Source: Argentina anserina
Lineage: Eukaryota; Streptophyta; Magnoliopsida; Rosales; Rosaceae
Reading direction: 5' to 3'
Assembly: GCF_933775445.1 (NCBI RefSeq)
Contig: NW_026089448.1
Location: 124,001-188,000 of the forward strand
DNA length: 64,000 nucleotides
The translations under genes and the position numbers were made by a program. Under the pieces are notes generated by a model. It had not been told where the DNA came from and did not search any database. It saw only the letters and a list, made by a program, of their open reading frames with translations. The first letter of the stretch is position 1, and every line of letters begins with the position of its first letter. This document shows positions 63,001 through 64,000 of this stretch, one piece after another.

Positions 63001-64000
63001 AAAAGATACACAATTGGAATAGTAAAGATACGCAAACGATGTAAAGATACTCAGTTTGGAAGAAACACACTCCCACACTTGCAAAACTCTCAAATTCAAT
63101 AGAAACTCGTATCAGAAAGCCTTACATAAAGATACTCAAACGAGAATTGAAAAGATACACAATTGGAATAGTAAATATACGCAAACGATGTAAAGATACT
63201 CAGTTTGAAAGAAACACACTCCCACACTTGGAAAACTCTCAAATTCAATAGAAACTCGAATCAGAAAGCCGTTCAGAAAGATACTCAAACGAGAATTGAA
63301 AATATACACAATTGGAATAGTAAAGATACGCAAACAATGTAAAGATACTCAGTTTGAAAAAAACACACTCCCACACTTGCAAAACTCTCAAATTCAATAG
63401 AAACTCGCATCAGAAAGCCTTACATAAAGATACTCAAACGACAATTGAAAAGATACACAATTGGAATAGTAAATATACGCAAACGATGTACAGATACTCA
63501 GTTTGAAAGAAACACACTCCCACACTTGCAAAACTCTCCAATTCAATAGAAACTCGAATCAGAAAGCCGTTCAGAAAGATACTCAAACGAGAATTGAAAA
63601 TATACGCAAACGATGTAAAGATACTCAGTTTGAAAAAAACACACTCCCACACTCGCAAAACTCTCAAATTCAATAGAATCTCGCATCAGAAAGCCTCACA
63701 TAAAGATACTCAAACGAGAATTGAAAAGATACACAATTGGAATAGTAAAGATACGCAAACGATGTAAACATATTCAATTTGAAAGAAACACACTCCCACA
63801 CTTGGAAAACTCTCAAATTCAATAGAAACTCGAATCAGAAAGCCGTTCAGAAAGATACTCAAACGACAATTGAAAAGATACACAATTGGAATAGTAAAGA
63901 TACGCAAACGATGTAAAGATACTCAGTTTGAAAGAAACACACTCCCACACTTGCAAAAGTCTCCAATTCAATAGAAACTCGAATCAGGAAGCCGTTCAGA
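60091..64000 (+). repeat. Irregular right part of the array
   Basis: About 26 monomers with no long tandem higher-order period. Some modules recur from the left: about 60.75-61.3 kb resembles 57.6-58.2 kb, and the CCTTATATAAAG, TACGAAACG and CAACCGATGTAG series recurs at 60.14-60.36 kb. Private variants become frequent after 62 kb: CAAGCGATG near 62,139, TCGCTTCAG near 62,214, ATTTTAATGGTAAAG near 62,267, TTTGGAAGAAAC near 63,055, GATGTACAG near 63,486, ACACTCGCAAAAC near 63,650, GAATCTCGC near 63,677, GCCTCACATAAAG near 63,694, AAAAGTCTCC near 63,955 and CAGGAAGCC near 63,985. The array is still intact at the last base. Confidence 0.7.
63578..63704 (+). repeat. 127-bp shortened monomer
   Basis: The only 127-bp monomer seen. 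It lacks 22 bp: GAATTGAAAATATAC is followed directly by GCAAACGATG. The missing part corresponds to the internal unit GATACACAATTGGAATAG plus TAAA (consensus about 24-45). A parent having AAATATAC in both places would supply an 8-bp direct repeat 22 bp apart, and such variants exist in the array (AAAATATACAC and TAAATATACGC). The monomer also carries private ACACTCGCAAAAC and GAATCTCGC changes, placing it in the variant-rich right part. Confidence 0.88.

Larger units (their letters stand above)
427..64000 (+). repeat. 149-bp satellite DNA array, head to tail
   Basis: A 149-bp monomer repeats without interruption and always in the same orientation. I set the monomer start at GATACTCAAACG, so the first full copy is 427-575 and the next begins at 576. 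Landmarks in order are GATACTCAAACG at 1, ACACAATTGGAATAG at about 27, GATACGCAAACGATG at 46, GATACTCAGTTTG at 65, CACACTCCCACACTTGC at about 85, AAATTCAATAG at 111, and ACTCGCATCAGAAAGCC at about 124. The last 9-10 bp vary by subtype (TTACATAAA, TTACAGAAA, GTTCAGAAA or TTAAAGAAA). By length there are about 428 copies. Neighbouring copies differ at only a few positions, and the differences recur in ordered patterns that define higher-order repeats. No insertion of foreign DNA is visible anywhere in the array. The monomer belongs to no satellite family I can name. A centromeric or other heterochromatic location is inference. Confidence 0.98.

Noticed and set aside
1326..63907. Many open frames of 61-83 codons on both strands with nearly identical products
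   Set aside because: They recur at multiples of 149 bp on both strands, begin and end at the same monomer positions, and cannot extend because 149 is not a multiple of three. They are translations of the satellite with no domain, no start context and no conserved frame.
427..64000. CRISPR array
   Set aside because: The repeat is continuous; there are no unique spacers between short conserved repeats, and the 149-bp unit varies along its whole length.
427..64000. Tandem coding repeats of a large repetitive protein
   Set aside because: A 149-bp unit shifts frame every copy, stops occur in all frames within about 1.5 monomers, and length variants of 1, 2, 12, 19 and 22 bp are tolerated.
427..64000. 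Telomeric repeat, ribosomal DNA spacer or 5S array
   Set aside because: No telomere-type hexamer or heptamer runs, no rRNA sequence and no RNA polymerase III box pattern were seen in the monomer.
427..64000. CENP-B box
   Set aside because: I could not find a sequence keeping the essential CENP-B box bases in the monomer; a centromeric role cannot be argued on that ground.

Overview
The window is almost entirely one satellite DNA array. After about 426 bp of single-copy-looking flank, a 149-bp monomer repeats head to tail in one orientation from about position 427 to the last base. By length this is roughly 428 monomers, and the array runs off the right end. I see no credible protein-coding gene, RNA gene, CRISPR array or intact mobile element. 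The many 64-83 codon open frames on both strands are by-products of the repeat. A 63-kb monotonous array with nested higher-order repeats points to a eukaryotic nuclear chromosome, in a centromeric, pericentromeric or other heterochromatic block. I do not recognise the species. The flank has a plant-like feel, but that is only a weak impression.

The hand-derived consensus monomer is 149 bp with 68 A, 30 T, 30 C and 21 G. It is AT-rich (66%) and strongly A-over-T biased on the given strand. It has internal structure: GATAC-type words begin at monomer positions 1, 24, 46 and 65, and AC(T/A/G)C cores begin at about 4, 27, 49, 68, 88, 105 and 124. This suggests the monomer arose from diverged units of about 17-23 bp. 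Shortened monomers (130, 137 and 127 bp) are each explained by a deletion between short direct repeats.

Layout: 427-1,330 is a diverged edge block resembling part of the 40-43 kb unit. 1,331-2,800 is mixed. 2,800-10,850 holds two near-identical copies with a 4,148-bp period (28 monomers). 11.1-14.7 kb is a rearranged derivative with a 2,084-bp period. 14,724-21,364 holds three units of 2,213-2,214 bp (15 monomers), with a fourth at 23,428-25,640. 25.6-39.7 kb shuffles the same modules with spacings of 3.26, 3.39 and 4.55 kb. 39.7-43.0 kb is a tandem pair of 1,638-bp units (11 monomers). 46.9-50.4 kb has 8-monomer units (1,191-1,192 bp). 51.3-58.3 kb has 9-monomer units (1,341 bp) nested in a 25-monomer duplication (3,725 bp). 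58.3-60.1 kb repeats the 41.5-43.25 kb block 16,833 bp away. 60.1-64 kb is irregular and collects private variants.

There are no genes to assemble into a pathway. The biology is structural: local amplification, unequal exchange and homogenisation at several nested scales, with a possible but unproven centromeric role.
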